Positions 45,203-55,681 of a stretch of DNA of 64,000 bases are shown here, in pieces. The notes beneath the pieces are model-generated. The model was not told the origin of the DNA, searched no databases, and saw only the letters and a list, made by a program, of their open reading frames with translations. Origin of the DNA: Duganella lactea. Lineage in GTDB: Bacteria > Pseudomonadota > Gammaproteobacteria > Burkholderiales > Burkholderiaceae_D. The translations under genes were made by a program, and so were the position numbers. Numbering within the stretch: the first letter of the stretch is position 1; each line of letters begins with the position of its first letter. The DNA is taken from positions 1 to 64,000 of the forward strand of contig NZ_WWCP01000021.1 in NCBI RefSeq assembly GCF_009857505.1, in the 5' to 3' direction.

Positions 45203-45769
45203 TTACGCCTTCGGCAACGTCACGCCATGCTGGCCCTGATACTTGCCGTTGCGATCCTTGTAGGACACGTCGCAGACTTCATCGCTTTCAAAGAACAGCA
45301 CCTGCGCGCAGCCTTCGCCGGCGTAGATCTTGGCCGGCAGCGGCGTGGTGTTGGAGAACTCCAGCGTCACATAACCCTCCCATTCCGGCTCGAACGGCGT
45401 CACGTTAACGATGATGCCGCAGCGTGCATAGGTCGACTTGCCCAGGCACACTGTCAGCACGCTGCGCGGAATGCGGAAGTACTCCATGGTGCGCGCCAGC
45501 GCGAACGAGTTCGGCGGGATGATGCAGACATCGCTTTTCACGTCAACGAAGGAGTTGGAATCGAAGTTCTTCGGATCGACGATGGTGCTGTTGATGTTGG
45601 TGAAGACCTTGAATTCGTCGGCGCAGCGGATATCGTAGCCGTAAGACGACGTACCGTAAGAAATCACCTTGCGGCCCTCTTCCTGGCGTACCTGGTCCGG
45701 GAAGAACGGCTCGATCATCCCATGTTCTTCCGCCATCCGGCGTATCCATTTATCGCTTTTAATCGTCAT
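45203..45769 (-). CDS. dcd: dCTP deaminase
   Basis: The product is 188 aa of the dUTPase-like trimeric fold. It starts [22 protein letters not shown]; conserved blocks are [45 protein letters not shown] with the catalytic Glu, and [15 protein letters not shown]. It deaminates dCTP to dUTP, feeding dTMP synthesis. It lies 19 bp after the hydrolase gene on the same strand. Confidence 0.97.
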   Translation of the reverse strand: MTIKSDKWIRRMAEEHGMIEPFFPDQVRQEEGRKVISYGTSSYGYDIRCADEFKVFTNINSTIVDPKNFDSNSFVDVKSDVCIIPPNSFALARTMEYFRIPRSVLTVCLGKSTYARCGIIVNVTPFEPEWEGYVTLEFSNTTPLPAKIYAGEGCAQVLFFESDEVCDVSYKDRNGKYQGQHGVTLPKA

Positions 45770-45788
45770 CGCAAGGCCATCCTGAAGT

Positions 45789-46610
45789 TCACAATGCCCG
45801 CGATTTTACGCTAAAGCCCGAAAGCAGCGCCACAATCATTTCCCTGGTGGCCTCGGCCGCCGCCGCTGGGTTCTCCATCGGGAACAAATGGCCGCCCGGA
45901 ATAATGCGGAAGTGCTCGCCGACCAGCGCCTGCGTATGATCGTGGCCAGACTGACTGGTCTCCCAGGAGCTGTCACCGCCTATGAAGCCGATCGGCACCG
46001 GATAGCCCTTGCGCAGCAGCTTGGGCAGATGGTGCGGCAAGGTCGCGTAGACGGCGGTTTCGTTCTCGCGCGTGTAGCGCAATTGCACGCCGTCCGGGTG
46101 CGGCTGGAGGCCACTGTCCATGTAATCGCCCAGCACGCCCGGCGCCCAGGCGGCGAAGATATCCTTGCCGGCAAAGTGCTGATACGCCGCCTCCACGCTC
46201 GGCCAGACATTGCGGCGGCGGATGGAGAACCTGGCCGGCGGCACGGTATAGGCGCGGCCCAGCCGCTTGATCATGCGCCAGGCGAAGGCACGCCAGCCGC
46301 CGAGCACCGGGGCGTCCAGCATCACCACGCAACGGACCAGGTCGGGCCGCTGCTGCGCCACCATCAGGCCCAGCATGCCGCCCAGCGAGTGGCCGACCAG
46401 AATCACCGGCTCGCTGTAGCGGTTGCTCAGCTCGTGAATATACTCTTCCACCAGATGCGGCCAGCCGTCGGTGACCGGATAGCGCGGATTGTGCGCGTGC
46501 ATGTCAAGGGCCTGGATGTCGAAATCGTCGGCCAGCGGCGCGAAAAACTGGCGGTAGACGCCCGCCGGATAACTGTTGGCGTGCGCGAAATGCAGCTTGG
46601 GCTTGCTCAC
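45789..46610 (-). CDS. Alpha/beta hydrolase
   Basis: The product is 273 aa. Motifs: [14 protein letters not shown] (oxyanion region), nucleophile elbow GHSLGGMLG, acid in GGDSSWE and His in [11 protein letters not shown]. The substrate is unknown. It probably shares a transcript with dcd downstream. The 76 bp upstream contain no gene. Confidence 0.9.
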   Translation of the reverse strand: MSKPKLHFAHANSYPAGVYRQFFAPLADDFDIQALDMHAHNPRYPVTDGWPHLVEEYIHELSNRYSEPVILVGHSLGGMLGLMVAQQRPDLVRCVVMLDAPVLGGWRAFAWRMIKRLGRAYTVPPARFSIRRRNVWPSVEAAYQHFAGKDIFAAWAPGVLGDYMDSGLQPHPDGVQLRYTRENETAVYATLPHHLPKLLRKGYPVPIGFIGGDSSWETSQSGHDHTQALVGEHFRIIPGGHLFPMENPAAAAEATREMIVALLSGFSVKSRAL

Positions 46611-46686
46611 AAGCAGTCTCTCCTATGATTATTTTCGACCAATTGTAATGGCTGGCCGCGCGGGAGGCTGGTGGAAAGGCTCTAAT

Positions 46687-49083
46687 TTAGCGGCCATGCC
46701 AATAGCGGGCGCTGCTGGCGCGGTAGGCGCTGACGTCAATCGTCTCGCCGAACTCCAGCGTGATGGCGCCTAATTGATCGGTACGGTAGCGCTGGATCTG
46801 CATGGCGCCGTAGCGGTCGTAGACTTCCTGCTTGGGATGGCGGTAGCGGTTGCGGTATCCAACTTGGAAAATGGCGGCCTGCGGCTTGACCGCCAACAGG
46901 AAGCCGTGCGACGAACTGGTGCCACTGCCATGGTGCGGCGCCAGCAACACGTCGGCCCGCAACCGGGCGGCGTCGCGCGCCAGCAATTGCGCCTCCTGCG
47001 CCGCCTCGATATCGCCGGGCAGCAAGATGGACTTGCCGTTGGCCGTGATTTTCAGCGTGCAGCCGCGCGCGTTGGGTTTGAGCGCGGCGTCGGCGTAGCT
47101 GGACGACAGCGGATGCAGGATCTCGAAGCGGATGCCGTCCCAGATCCAGTGCTGGCCGGCGGCGCAGTGCACATGCTGGCGCGCCGCCCGTGCAATCGCG
47201 TGCTGCGGCGACAGCGACGACAGCACCCAGCCGGTGGGCATGCCGTCCAGTATCGTCAACGCGCCGCCGGAATGGTCGACATCGCTGTGCGAGACAATCA
47301 GCCCGTCCAGCGCCCCGATGCCGCGTGCCCGCAGGTACGGCAATACGATCCGGTTGCCGGCGTTGGATTCGGGACTGTAGGTCGGACCGGCGTCGTACAA
47401 CAACCGGTGATGGCGGGTTTCGATCAGCAGCGCCATGCCCTGCCCCACGTCGAACGCGGTCACGGTCATGCGCCCAGGTGACGGATGGGAGGATTCGGCC
47501 GCCAGCAGCGGTATCCAGGTCGCCAGGCCGAGCCAGCGCGCTGGCCACCCGCGCGGAGCCAGCAGCCAGAGCGTCCCCAGCATCGCCCAGCAGAACAGCC
47601 AGAAAGGCGGCATCGGCGCGCGCCATACGGCATAGCGTATGGCGCTGAACCAATGCAGGCAATCGGCCAGCACCGCCACCAGCCAGTGGGCCAGGCCCAG
47701 CACAGGGACGCACAGCGTCTGCGGCAACATGCTGCCCACCAACGCCAGCGGCGTAACGACGAGGCTGATTAACGGAATCGCCACCGCGTTGGCCAACGGG
47801 CTGATCAAAGAGACCTGGCCAAACAACAGCAGCGTGATCGGCACCAGTCCCAGCGTCACCACATACTGCGTGTACACGCCGACGCGCAACGTCTGCCGGA
47901 AATGCTCACGCGCGGTCGGCGGCAGCGCATGCGACCCCGGCGTGGTCCGTCCAAGCGTCGCGTACAAAATAATCGCCACCGCGCCGAAAGACAGCCAGAA
48001 GCCGGGCCACAGCAACGCCCAGGGATCCAGCAGCACCACCACACCGAGCGCGGTGCACAGCACATGCGAAATGCTGGTCAGCCGGTTCAGCCACAGCGCG
48101 GCGGCCACCACCATCAGCATGTACAGCGTGCGCTGCGCGGGCACGCCAAATCCCGCCAGCAGCACATACAGCAAGGCCACAGTCGCGCCCGCCAATGCCG
48201 CCACTTTCTGCGCCGGCAAGCGCAGCGGCCATTGCGCCCGCGTAAATAACGACCGCCGCCATAAGTTGAAGGCCAGTAATGCGAACAAACCGGCCACCAT
48301 GGTGATGTGTAATCCGGAAATGGAGATCAAGTGTCCGATGCCCGTGCGGTTGAACACCTGCCAGTCCGTCTGGTCGATGCCACGCTGGTCGCCCACCACC
48401 AGCGCCACGATCACGCCGGCATAGGGCTTGCCGGGCAGCGCCGCCAGAATCCGTTCGCGCAACGCCGCGCGGCTACGTTCCACCACATTGCCTGCGCTGA
48501 CGACAAAGCCATCCAGCCGCCGGTTGTCCCGCGCCATGCGCACATAGCCGGTCGCGCGCAAGTGCTGCTCCAGCAGCCATGCCTCATAGTCAAAACCGTA
48601 GGGATTGGCGTTGCCATGCGGACGTTGCAGTCGCACGGTGAGCTGCCAGCGCTCGCCGGGCCGCACCTCCGGCACATCACTGACCTGATCGCGATAGCCC
48701 GAATACCAAGACAGCGCGATGCGTGGCGGCACGGCCACGTCGGCGCTCTCCACGGCAAAGTTAAAGCGCACTCCCTGCGCAAAGCGATACGGCAGATTGT
48801 CGATGATGCCGACCACCGTGATGTCGCGCCCCTCATCGGCGGCGGCCAGTTGCGGCGTCAACGCCAGATGCGCCAGCCACGCGGCCCACACAAAGCCGAG
48901 CGCCACACCGGCCAGCAAGGCCACCGCCACGCGCACACCACGCACGTACCGGACCCAGCGCAACAGCACCAGCACGGCAACGACGCCAGCCGTCACCGCG
49001 CCCATCACGGCCAGCGACGGCAAGCTCGCCTGCATCTGCAAACCCGCCGCCCCTGACGCAAAACCGATCACCGCTATCCGCAT
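46687..49083 (-). CDS. comEC: DNA internalisation competence protein ComEC/Rec2
   Basis: The product is 798 aa from ATG 49083, with AGGAGGT six bases upstream; an in-frame ATG at 49113 lacks a site. It has an N-terminal membrane part, an OB-like DUF4131 region (~60-200), the Competence membrane core (~220-510; GIGHLISISGLHITMVAG; LLAGFGVPAQRTLYM), then a metallo-beta-lactamase-like domain (~535-780) with DVGQGMALLIET, SHSDVDHSGG and LLAPHHGSGTSSS. It forms the inner-membrane channel for transforming ssDNA. Confidence 0.96.
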   Translation of the reverse strand: MRIAVIGFASGAAGLQMQASLPSLAVMGAVTAGVVAVLVLLRWVRYVRGVRVAVALLAGVALGFVWAAWLAHLALTPQLAAADEGRDITVVGIIDNLPYRFAQGVRFNFAVESADVAVPPRIALSWYSGYRDQVSDVPEVRPGERWQLTVRLQRPHGNANPYGFDYEAWLLEQHLRATGYVRMARDNRRLDGFVVSAGNVVERSRAALRERILAALPGKPYAGVIVALVVGDQRGIDQTDWQVFNRTGIGHLISISGLHITMVAGLFALLAFNLWRRSLFTRAQWPLRLPAQKVAALAGATVALLYVLLAGFGVPAQRTLYMLMVVAAALWLNRLTSISHVLCTALGVVVLLDPWALLWPGFWLSFGAVAIILYATLGRTTPGSHALPPTAREHFRQTLRVGVYTQYVVTLGLVPITLLLFGQVSLISPLANAVAIPLISLVVTPLALVGSMLPQTLCVPVLGLAHWLVAVLADCLHWFSAIRYAVWRAPMPPFWLFCWAMLGTLWLLAPRGWPARWLGLATWIPLLAAESSHPSPGRMTVTAFDVGQGMALLIETRHHRLLYDAGPTYSPESNAGNRIVLPYLRARGIGALDGLIVSHSDVDHSGGALTILDGMPTGWVLSSLSPQHAIARAARQHVHCAAGQHWIWDGIRFEILHPLSSSYADAALKPNARGCTLKITANGKSILLPGDIEAAQEAQLLARDAARLRADVLLAPHHGSGTSSSHGFLLAVKPQAAIFQVGYRNRYRHPKQEVYDRYGAMQIQRYRTDQLGAITLEFGETIDVSAYRASSARYWHGR

Positions 49084-49119
49084 CGCACCACCTCCTGCGG
49101 CGATACTACGCAAACCAGC

Positions 49120-49148
49120 ACGACGGCAGGCTGGCGCGCTGCCGTCGT
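49120..49148. terminator. Hairpin downstream of the TonB receptor gene
   Basis: ACGACGGCAG-gctggcgcg-CTGCCGTCGT is a perfect 10-bp stem in the comEC-TonB gap. Only a short T/A stretch flanks it, so it is a probable but not classic terminator for the minus-strand receptor gene. Confidence 0.55.
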
Positions 49149-49204
49149 TTGATGCGGATCAGATCAGCATTACAGGATGGCCGTCAAAAGCACCATCCGC
49201 CAGA

Positions 49205-52171
49205 TTAAAACGTGAAGCGTACACCGGCGCGATACATGCGGCCCAACACATCGTACAGCGATGGATTGAGACCGTACCCGACGTTCGGGCCGGGCGCGGT
49301 GGACGAATCGCGGTTGGTCAGGTTATCGACCTTGGCGTAGGCGGTGATGTGGTCAGAGACCTTGTAGGTGGCGCCCAGATCGAAATACGTCGCGCCCTTC
49401 ATCTGGTTGTTGTCAATGGTCGGATGGATCGCCGTCGCGACCGGGCAGCCGCTCTTGCACTCGATGTACTCGTTGCTGTAGACACCGTTGCTGACCCAAC
49501 GCTCGGTCAACGTCACGTTGATGCGGTCGGTGGTCCAGGCCTGCGTAGCCAACACTTTCCAGCGCGGCGTGGCGCCGAGGTTGACGCCCGCGCTCTGAAT
49601 CGGAATCGTCCCTGGCACACCAGGATCGGTGATGTTGTCGATGGTGTGCGTGGCCAGCGCGCGCACGGTGAACATGCCCGGCAGGCCCAATGAGGCCAGG
49701 CTGCCACGGTACGAGGTCTCGATGTCAAAGCCCTTCAGCTTGAGCGAGGCCAGATTGAACTGCTGCAAACGCACGTAGTTATTCGTCGGCACCGGGCTGT
49801 TGAGCAGCATGGCCGCGCACATGTCCTGCCGGCCGGCATCGCACAAGTCGACTTCCTGCTGCAGGCCCAGCGTCGAAATCACGTCCCCCACCTTGATCTG
49901 ATAGTAATCAAACGAGGCGCTGAAGCCCGGCGCCCAGCTCGGTTGCGTGAGGACGACACCCAACTCCGTGCTGCGCGCGACCTCCGGCCTGAGCGCGGTA
50001 TTGCCGACCACCTGCTGCTGCACCGTCAGCGTGGTGCCGTTGTGGTTGACCGTGTTGTTGGTGATCACCACCGGCGCGAACAGCTCGCTCAGATTGGGCG
50101 CGCGCACGTCGCGCGAGGTCACCGCGCGCAGGCGCAGGCCATCTATCGTGGTCTTCCAGGTGCCGCCCAGCTTCCACGTCTTGGCGTTGCCGGCGGTGCT
50201 GTAGCTGGTGCCCCGACCCGCGACGTTCAGGTTGGCCTCGCCCAGCGCGGTCGTCTTGAACAACGGCAGATTGGCTTCCAGATAGCCTTCGCGGACCGAA
50301 TACGAGCCCTGGCCGTTGTGATAATTGCCGGCGAACCAGTTCGATCCGGACGTCACATTCAACAGCGGATCGGCCGGGTAAGCGGCCGAATTGGGGCTGT
50401 CCGGCGTGACGCCGTTGCCGTAGGGATCAGCACGCACCGAGTAGGCTTCCTTGCGATACTCCAGACCGGCGGCGATGGCCAGCGGCCCCGCCCACAGCGC
50501 CATCGGCTCGCCGCTGATGTTGAAGCTGGCAACGTCCTGGGTCTGGCGCGTATGCTGTTGCGGGCCTTGCGACGGCATCACGTATGCCAGCGCGCCCGTG
50601 CTTTGCGTCACATTGCCGATGATGTTGAGCGGCTGGCAGCCGGAGTTGCGCGCGATCATGCTGCGGCAGACGATACTGCCGTCGGGCAGCCTGATGGCGT
50701 CGATGGCGGCCGTGTAGCGCGGCGACAGCGTGATGTTTTTCACGAACAGGTCGGTGTGGTTGACGCCCCGCTGGTAGTAGCTATTGTACGACCAACTCGT
50801 GCCGGCGGCGTCGAAACTGCCATCGGCGCCGATCACATAGCGTTCCTGGCGGCGGCGCGGTTCCACGCTGATGTTATTGGGGAAATTGGCGTTGCCGGTG
50901 CCGTACTGGAAGCTGGTGATGTTGTTGGCCGCGCAGGCCGACTGGATCGACGCCGGCAGGAACGGATTGTCGCACTGGATGGTCAGGTTGGCGTTTTTCG
51001 GCGCGCCGGCATTGGGCGTGTTCTGCGAATTGACCTCGGCCACGTTGACCGTCATGAAGAGCTCATGATTCGGAGTGAGCGCATAGCTGAGGCGGGTGTA
51101 GAAGTTCTCGCGCTTGAGCGCCGAGGCCAGGCTGGTGCTGTTACCCGACGTGCCCGACAGGTCGCCGCCCACGCAGAACGGACTGATACAGCCGCTAACG
51201 CCGCCTTTGCCATCCGGCACGCCATTCGAGCCGTAGTTGAACTTGTACGGCACGCCGCCGTCGCCGAAGGCCGTGCCCTGCAACGGACCGGAGGTGATCA
51301 GGCCGTAGCGGTTGTACTGATAAGGCTGGGCGTTGCGGATGTCATACATCTGCGGCTTGCCATCGGTGGTCTGGGACAACGGACGAATCTGGAACGCCGG
51401 CGCATTGAAGGCGGTACGTCCGTTCGGACCGGGATCGTTTCCAAAACCGTGCGCAGGAACCCCGTCTTCCTTGCTGTATTCGCCACTGACCACGACATGC
51501 AGCCGGTCGTCGAGGAAACCACGGCCCCAGGCCAACTGCAAAGTGTTGTTTTTATCATCGGCATAGGTGGTCTGGCCATGCTCGACGTTGGCTTTGAAGC
51601 CGGTGAATTTCTTGTCGGTGATGAAATTGACCACACCGCCAATCGCGTCCGACCCATACGAGGCCGAAGCGCCGCCGGTCACCACATCGACGCGCTTGAC
51701 CAGCAATTGCGGGAACTGGCTGACGTCGGTCACGCCGGTCACGTTGGCCGGCACCACACGCTGGCCGTCGATCAGCGTCAATGTGCGGAACGCGCCGAGG
51801 CCGCGCAGGCTGAGCGCGCTCAAGCCCTGCATGCCGCTCGACGTGCTGTAGGTCAGCACCGAACTGCCGGAGCTGCCCTGCAACGCCGGCAACTGGGCGA
51901 TGGTGGTGAAGATGTTCGGCTGGGCGTTCTTTTCGATATCGTCGCTGGTCAGCGTGGTGGTCGGCGTCGGCTGGTTGTAACCACGCGACGAAATACGCGA
52001 ACCGGTCACCATCACCACGTGATCTTCGGGTTTGGGCTCGGGGGCCGCTTCCTGCGCCCACACGGATGCAGCGCCGATCAGGCCGGCGCCGAGCATGACG
52101 GCGGTCGACAACTTCAGACGCAGGGCGTATCGGGGCGGGGCCGCAACGCGGTGGCCGGTGTGAATGTTCAT
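49205..52171 (-). CDS. TonB-dependent outer-membrane receptor
   Basis: The product is 988 aa. A signal peptide ending SVWAQ is followed by a plug domain (~50-175; VTGSRISSRGYNQPTPTTTLTSDDIEKN; LSLRGLGAFRTLTLIDGQRV; VDVVTGGASASYGSDAIGGVVNF) and a 22-strand-type barrel ending in Phe (YRAGVRFTF), the C-terminal signal for BAM. The class (VTGSRI..., long loops) is common in Oxalobacteraceae and Xanthomonadales for carbohydrate or other organic ligands; the ligand is unknown. ATG 52171 has AGGAGACAGA. No regulator is adjacent. Confidence 0.94.
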   Translation of the reverse strand: MNIHTGHRVAAPPRYALRLKLSTAVMLGAGLIGAASVWAQEAAPEPKPEDHVVMVTGSRISSRGYNQPTPTTTLTSDDIEKNAQPNIFTTIAQLPALQGSSGSSVLTYSTSSGMQGLSALSLRGLGAFRTLTLIDGQRVVPANVTGVTDVSQFPQLLVKRVDVVTGGASASYGSDAIGGVVNFITDKKFTGFKANVEHGQTTYADDKNNTLQLAWGRGFLDDRLHVVVSGEYSKEDGVPAHGFGNDPGPNGRTAFNAPAFQIRPLSQTTDGKPQMYDIRNAQPYQYNRYGLITSGPLQGTAFGDGGVPYKFNYGSNGVPDGKGGVSGCISPFCVGGDLSGTSGNSTSLASALKRENFYTRLSYALTPNHELFMTVNVAEVNSQNTPNAGAPKNANLTIQCDNPFLPASIQSACAANNITSFQYGTGNANFPNNISVEPRRRQERYVIGADGSFDAAGTSWSYNSYYQRGVNHTDLFVKNITLSPRYTAAIDAIRLPDGSIVCRSMIARNSGCQPLNIIGNVTQSTGALAYVMPSQGPQQHTRQTQDVASFNISGEPMALWAGPLAIAAGLEYRKEAYSVRADPYGNGVTPDSPNSAAYPADPLLNVTSGSNWFAGNYHNGQGSYSVREGYLEANLPLFKTTALGEANLNVAGRGTSYSTAGNAKTWKLGGTWKTTIDGLRLRAVTSRDVRAPNLSELFAPVVITNNTVNHNGTTLTVQQQVVGNTALRPEVARSTELGVVLTQPSWAPGFSASFDYYQIKVGDVISTLGLQQEVDLCDAGRQDMCAAMLLNSPVPTNNYVRLQQFNLASLKLKGFDIETSYRGSLASLGLPGMFTVRALATHTIDNITDPGVPGTIPIQSAGVNLGATPRWKVLATQAWTTDRINVTLTERWVSNGVYSNEYIECKSGCPVATAIHPTIDNNQMKGATYFDLGATYKVSDHITAYAKVDNLTNRDSSTAPGPNVGYGLNPSLYDVLGRMYRAGVRFTF

Positions 52172-52317
52172 TCTGTCTCCTGTGGGATTTTTTAGCGCAG
52201 CTTGCTGCTGCTGTGAGCCAGCTTATGAAATTCACAATCAACGATCCAATCTTTTTTTTGCGCCCACTGATACCGTTTTGCGTATCGTCGAAAAGAAACC
52301 GACGCCGCCAGCCGGGG

Positions 52318-54087
52318 TCACCGGGTCGGCGTCACCCGGCACAGCTGATACATATAGGTCCGGCTACCCACCGCTGCCGGATAAGCCCCGCAACTGGCCA
52401 CATCTAAACTGAGGCCGTTGTTCGCCAGATGCGCGGCCGCCGCGTCCGCAATCGCACGGTTTGGCGTGGCCAGATCGATGTTGCGATATGGCTGCGGCAA
52501 CTCCAGCGTGCACCCGCCGGACGGCAAGCGGCGCAGATCGGCCTGCAAGCGGATATGCCGCCCCAGCCATTCCAGTTTTGCGCAGCCGGACGCATCCGCG
52601 GTCCAGCCCAGCCATTCCGCCGCGTCCAGCTTGTTTTGCAGCGAGTCTTGCTTTTCGTTCTTGACGGCGCCCAGCAGCGCGTAATGCGGCCCCTTGCGTT
52701 CCGCCACCGCCTGCCGTATGCGTTGCCGCCACGCCGCCGATTCCGGGAAGCCCATGTCGATGCCGATGAACTTCAGCTGCGCCGGCAACAGCGTCACCAG
52801 CCACGACATCGGCGGTTCCGGTTGCGCGATGAACACCACGCTCTGTTCCGGCTGCGAAAACGCCGGCACCTCGGCGCTGAAGTTATGCTCGCCCCAGGCG
52901 GCATTGCCCCACTTCGGCGTCGGGAAGGCATACACCAGCAGGAGCGCCAGCGTGACGCCGGCCAGCCGATTGACGGCTTTCTCCGACACGCCGATGCTGT
53001 GCCATAACAGCCAGACCGCCAGCGGCACCAGCAATTCCAGCGCAATCAGGTAGCGATAGATGCTGAACATCCGCATCCACACCAGGTACGCCAAGGCAAA
53101 GAACAGCAGGAAGAAGACAGCGCGTCCATCGAGCGTAACGCGGCCCCCACCACGCAGGCGGCGCAGCACAGCCGCGACCGAGGCCGCCGCGAACAGCACA
53201 TACACCACCGCCCACATGCCGAGCCGGTGCGCCACTTCCGTTACCCGATGCCAATCCTGCGCGAAAACGAACGGCCAGATCAGATACTCGACCCAGTTCT
53301 TCGGACGGAAATACGTATCGATCACGCCACTCTCCACCGCCCAAGGGCTGTGGAAGATGTCATTAAATTGCGGGAAGGTCGGATTGCCGAACAGCTGCCA
53401 CATCTTGACGAACCACCAGCCGCCGGTCAGCGCCATGCCGGCAAGCACGCCGATGCCGAATACAAAGGCCAGAGCGATGCGGCGATGCCAGATCAGCGGC
53501 ACGCCCAGACAAGCCAGACACAGTGCCACGGCGTACAAGGCATTGGTCAGCTTCAGGCCGGTTCCCAGCCCGAGCAACAGGCCGGCAACCAGCGCCGCCA
53601 CCAGTGTCCTGCCGCCCCAGGCCAGCAACGCGTCCCAGCGCGACAACATCACGTATAGCCCGCCGAGCACCAGCAGCGCGGTCAGGTTGTCGCCCATGGT
53701 GTTACCCAGCTCGCCACGGAAACCGGGGCCCAGCACGCCGGCCAACGCCAGCCACAGCGGCCAGTGTGTGCCGGCAGAACGGCCCAGCAGTCGCCGACCG
53801 ATGCCCAGCAACAGCACGAAATTCAAGCCGTGCAAGGCGCCCATGACAAAACCGGTGACCCACGGCGGCAGCACCCGGTTCAAGCCGTAGTACAGCAGGT
53901 CGATGGTGGGATTGAAATAGGTCTGGAAGCGCGCCGGCGCCAGGTCATGGCCGATGCGTTCATTCAGCAGCGCGTAGACATTGTAGACATGGTAATTGCG
54001 CAGGTCCCAATTGTCGTCCTGGCCGAAGATGATCGCGACCAGCCCAAACAGGACGGGAACGAGAATTGCCGCAATGCGTGAATTCAT
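52318..54087 (-). CDS. Polytopic membrane protein, probable GT-C type glycosyltransferase
   Basis: The product is 589 aa with ~10-12 hydrophobic segments in residues 1-410, then a soluble C-terminal domain. An acidic motif in the first external loop (GQDDNWDLRNYHVYN) fits GT-C enzymes that use polyprenyl-phosphate sugars; FNPTIDLLYYGL follows. I recall this pattern from uncharacterised proteins only, so the catalytic role is inferred. The 146-bp gap downstream holds the TonB receptor's promoter region and start signals. Confidence 0.65.
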   Translation of the reverse strand: MNSRIAAILVPVLFGLVAIIFGQDDNWDLRNYHVYNVYALLNERIGHDLAPARFQTYFNPTIDLLYYGLNRVLPPWVTGFVMGALHGLNFVLLLGIGRRLLGRSAGTHWPLWLALAGVLGPGFRGELGNTMGDNLTALLVLGGLYVMLSRWDALLAWGGRTLVAALVAGLLLGLGTGLKLTNALYAVALCLACLGVPLIWHRRIALAFVFGIGVLAGMALTGGWWFVKMWQLFGNPTFPQFNDIFHSPWAVESGVIDTYFRPKNWVEYLIWPFVFAQDWHRVTEVAHRLGMWAVVYVLFAAASVAAVLRRLRGGGRVTLDGRAVFFLLFFALAYLVWMRMFSIYRYLIALELLVPLAVWLLWHSIGVSEKAVNRLAGVTLALLLVYAFPTPKWGNAAWGEHNFSAEVPAFSQPEQSVVFIAQPEPPMSWLVTLLPAQLKFIGIDMGFPESAAWRQRIRQAVAERKGPHYALLGAVKNEKQDSLQNKLDAAEWLGWTADASGCAKLEWLGRHIRLQADLRRLPSGGCTLELPQPYRNIDLATPNRAIADAAAAHLANNGLSLDVASCGAYPAAVGSRTYMYQLCRVTPTR

Positions 54088-54180
54088 ATGGGCCTAAACA
54101 GAAACGAGGCCGACAGTATAATTCCAGTAAGTAACTTTTGCAAAAAGATCAAGGCGGACGGCACGAGGCCGCCGTGTCGA

Positions 54181-54981
54181 TTACCCGAGGGCCGCCGCAA
54201 GGCGCGGCAAGGCCGCCAGTGCATTGGCGCTGGTGGCGGCGGCCACCTGCTCTTCCGGCATACCGCGCAGCGCGGCCAGCACAGCGCCGATGCGCGGAAT
54301 CTGGTCCGGGCTGTTGCGGCCTGGATGCACCCAGGCCGGCGAGATGTCGGGCGCATCGGTTTCCAGCACGATGGACGCCAGCGGCAGCTCCGCCGCCAGA
54401 CGGCGAATTTGCAGCGCGCGCGTAAAAGTCATGGCGCCGCCGAAACCCAGCTTGAAGCCAAGCTCGATGTAGGCGCGGGCCTGCTGGTCGCTGCCATTGA
54501 AGGCGTGCGCGATGCCGCCCGCCGGCGCGATCTGCCGCACATGCTTGAGGATCACGTCCTGCGAGCGGCGCACGTGCATCAGCACCGGCAAGCCGAATTC
54601 GCGGGCGATTTTCAGCTGCTCGCGGAAAAAATGGATTTGCTTCTCGCGCATCGCCGGCTCGGTCAGCATCGGGATGAAGAAGTCGAGGCCGATCTCGCCC
54701 AGCGCCACGAAGCGCGGATCGGCCATGGCGGCGGCGACCCGCTCGCGCAACAGGCGCAGATCGTCCTCTTGCGCTTGCGGCACGTAGATCGGATGGATGC
54801 CCAGCGCGTAGCTGCCGTTGTCGATGCTTGCCGCCAGTTCGGCGACGATGGAGAAGTTAGCCGTCTCCACCGCCGGAATGACGATCATGCCCACGCCCTG
54901 CCCGCGCGCCTGCGCGGCCTGCGCCACGGACTCGTTGCCGAATTCGTGCGCGTCCAGGTGGCAGTGGGTGTCGATCCACAT
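54181..54981 (-). CDS. tatD: TatD-family metal-dependent deoxyribonuclease
   Basis: The product is 266 aa, a TIM barrel. Metal ligands: MWIDTHCHLDAHEF (HxH), GEIGLDFF (Glu), PVLMHVRRSQ (His), GIAHAFNGS (His) and LETDAPDISP (Asp). It is a 3'-5' exonuclease/AP-type DNase family. It starts four bases after the lolD stop, so lolC-lolD-tatD form an operon. A 93-bp gap separates it from the GT-C gene start. Confidence 0.95.
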   Translation of the reverse strand: MWIDTHCHLDAHEFGNESVAQAAQARGQGVGMIVIPAVETANFSIVAELAASIDNGSYALGIHPIYVPQAQEDDLRLLRERVAAAMADPRFVALGEIGLDFFIPMLTEPAMREKQIHFFREQLKIAREFGLPVLMHVRRSQDVILKHVRQIAPAGGIAHAFNGSDQQARAYIELGFKLGFGGAMTFTRALQIRRLAAELPLASIVLETDAPDISPAWVHPGRNSPDQIPRIGAVLAALRGMPEEQVAAATSANALAALPRLAAALG

Positions 54982-54985
54982 CGGA

Positions 54986-55681
54986 TCAGCCCTCGTCCGC
55001 CTGCAATCCCTGGTCGGTCACGCGCAGCACGCGGTCGCATCGACGCGCCAGTTCGATGTCGTGGGTGACGATGACAAACGCCGTACCCAAGGTGCGCGAC
55101 AGTTCCAGCATCAGGTCGAAGATCTGCTGCGCGGTGGCGTGGTCCAGATTGCCGGTCGGCTCATCGGCCAGCACACAGGTTGGCTGCGTGACCAGCGCGC
55201 GCGCCAGCGCCACCCGCTGGCGTTCGCCGCCGGACAGCTCGCCCGGCACGTGCGACACGCGCTTGGCCAGGTTCACACGCTGCAGAACCTGTTGCGCCGC
55301 CGACGTCGCCTCGTCGCGTTTGACGCGGCGTATCATCAGCGGCATCGCCACGTTGTCGAGCGCGCTGAATTCGGGCAGCAAATGGTGGAACTGGTAGACG
55401 AAGCCCAGCGACTTGTTGCGCAAGTCGCCGCGCGCCGTTTCGCTCAGGCTGGCGAAGTCCTTGCCTTGCAGCGTCACGCTGCCCTTGGTCGGCGTATCGA
55501 GGCCGCCCAGCAGATGCAGCAGCGTCGACTTGCCGGAGCCGGAAGCGCCGACGATCGCCACGCGCTCGCCACGCCGCACATCGATGTCGATGCCGGACAG
55601 CACGTTGACCGAATACGCGCCTTGCGTGAAGGTCTTGCCGAGGTTGCGGCAGGACAGGACCACAGGTTCTTGATTACTCAT
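54986..55681 (-). CDS. lolD: Lipoprotein-releasing system ATPase
   Basis: The product is 231 aa. Walker [10 protein letters not shown], the Lol-type Q-loop context [18 protein letters not shown], signature LSGGERQR, Walker [13 protein letters not shown] and H-loop VTHD are visible. It powers extraction of outer-membrane lipoproteins to LolA. It overlaps lolC by 8 bp. Confidence 0.97.
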   Translation of the reverse strand: MSNQEPVVLSCRNLGKTFTQGAYSVNVLSGIDIDVRRGERVAIVGASGSGKSTLLHLLGGLDTPTKGSVTLQGKDFASLSETARGDLRNKSLGFVYQFHHLLPEFSALDNVAMPLMIRRVKRDEATSAAQQVLQRVNLAKRVSHVPGELSGGERQRVALARALVTQPTCVLADEPTGNLDHATAQQIFDLMLELSRTLGTAFVIVTHDIELARRCDRVLRVTDQGLQADEG

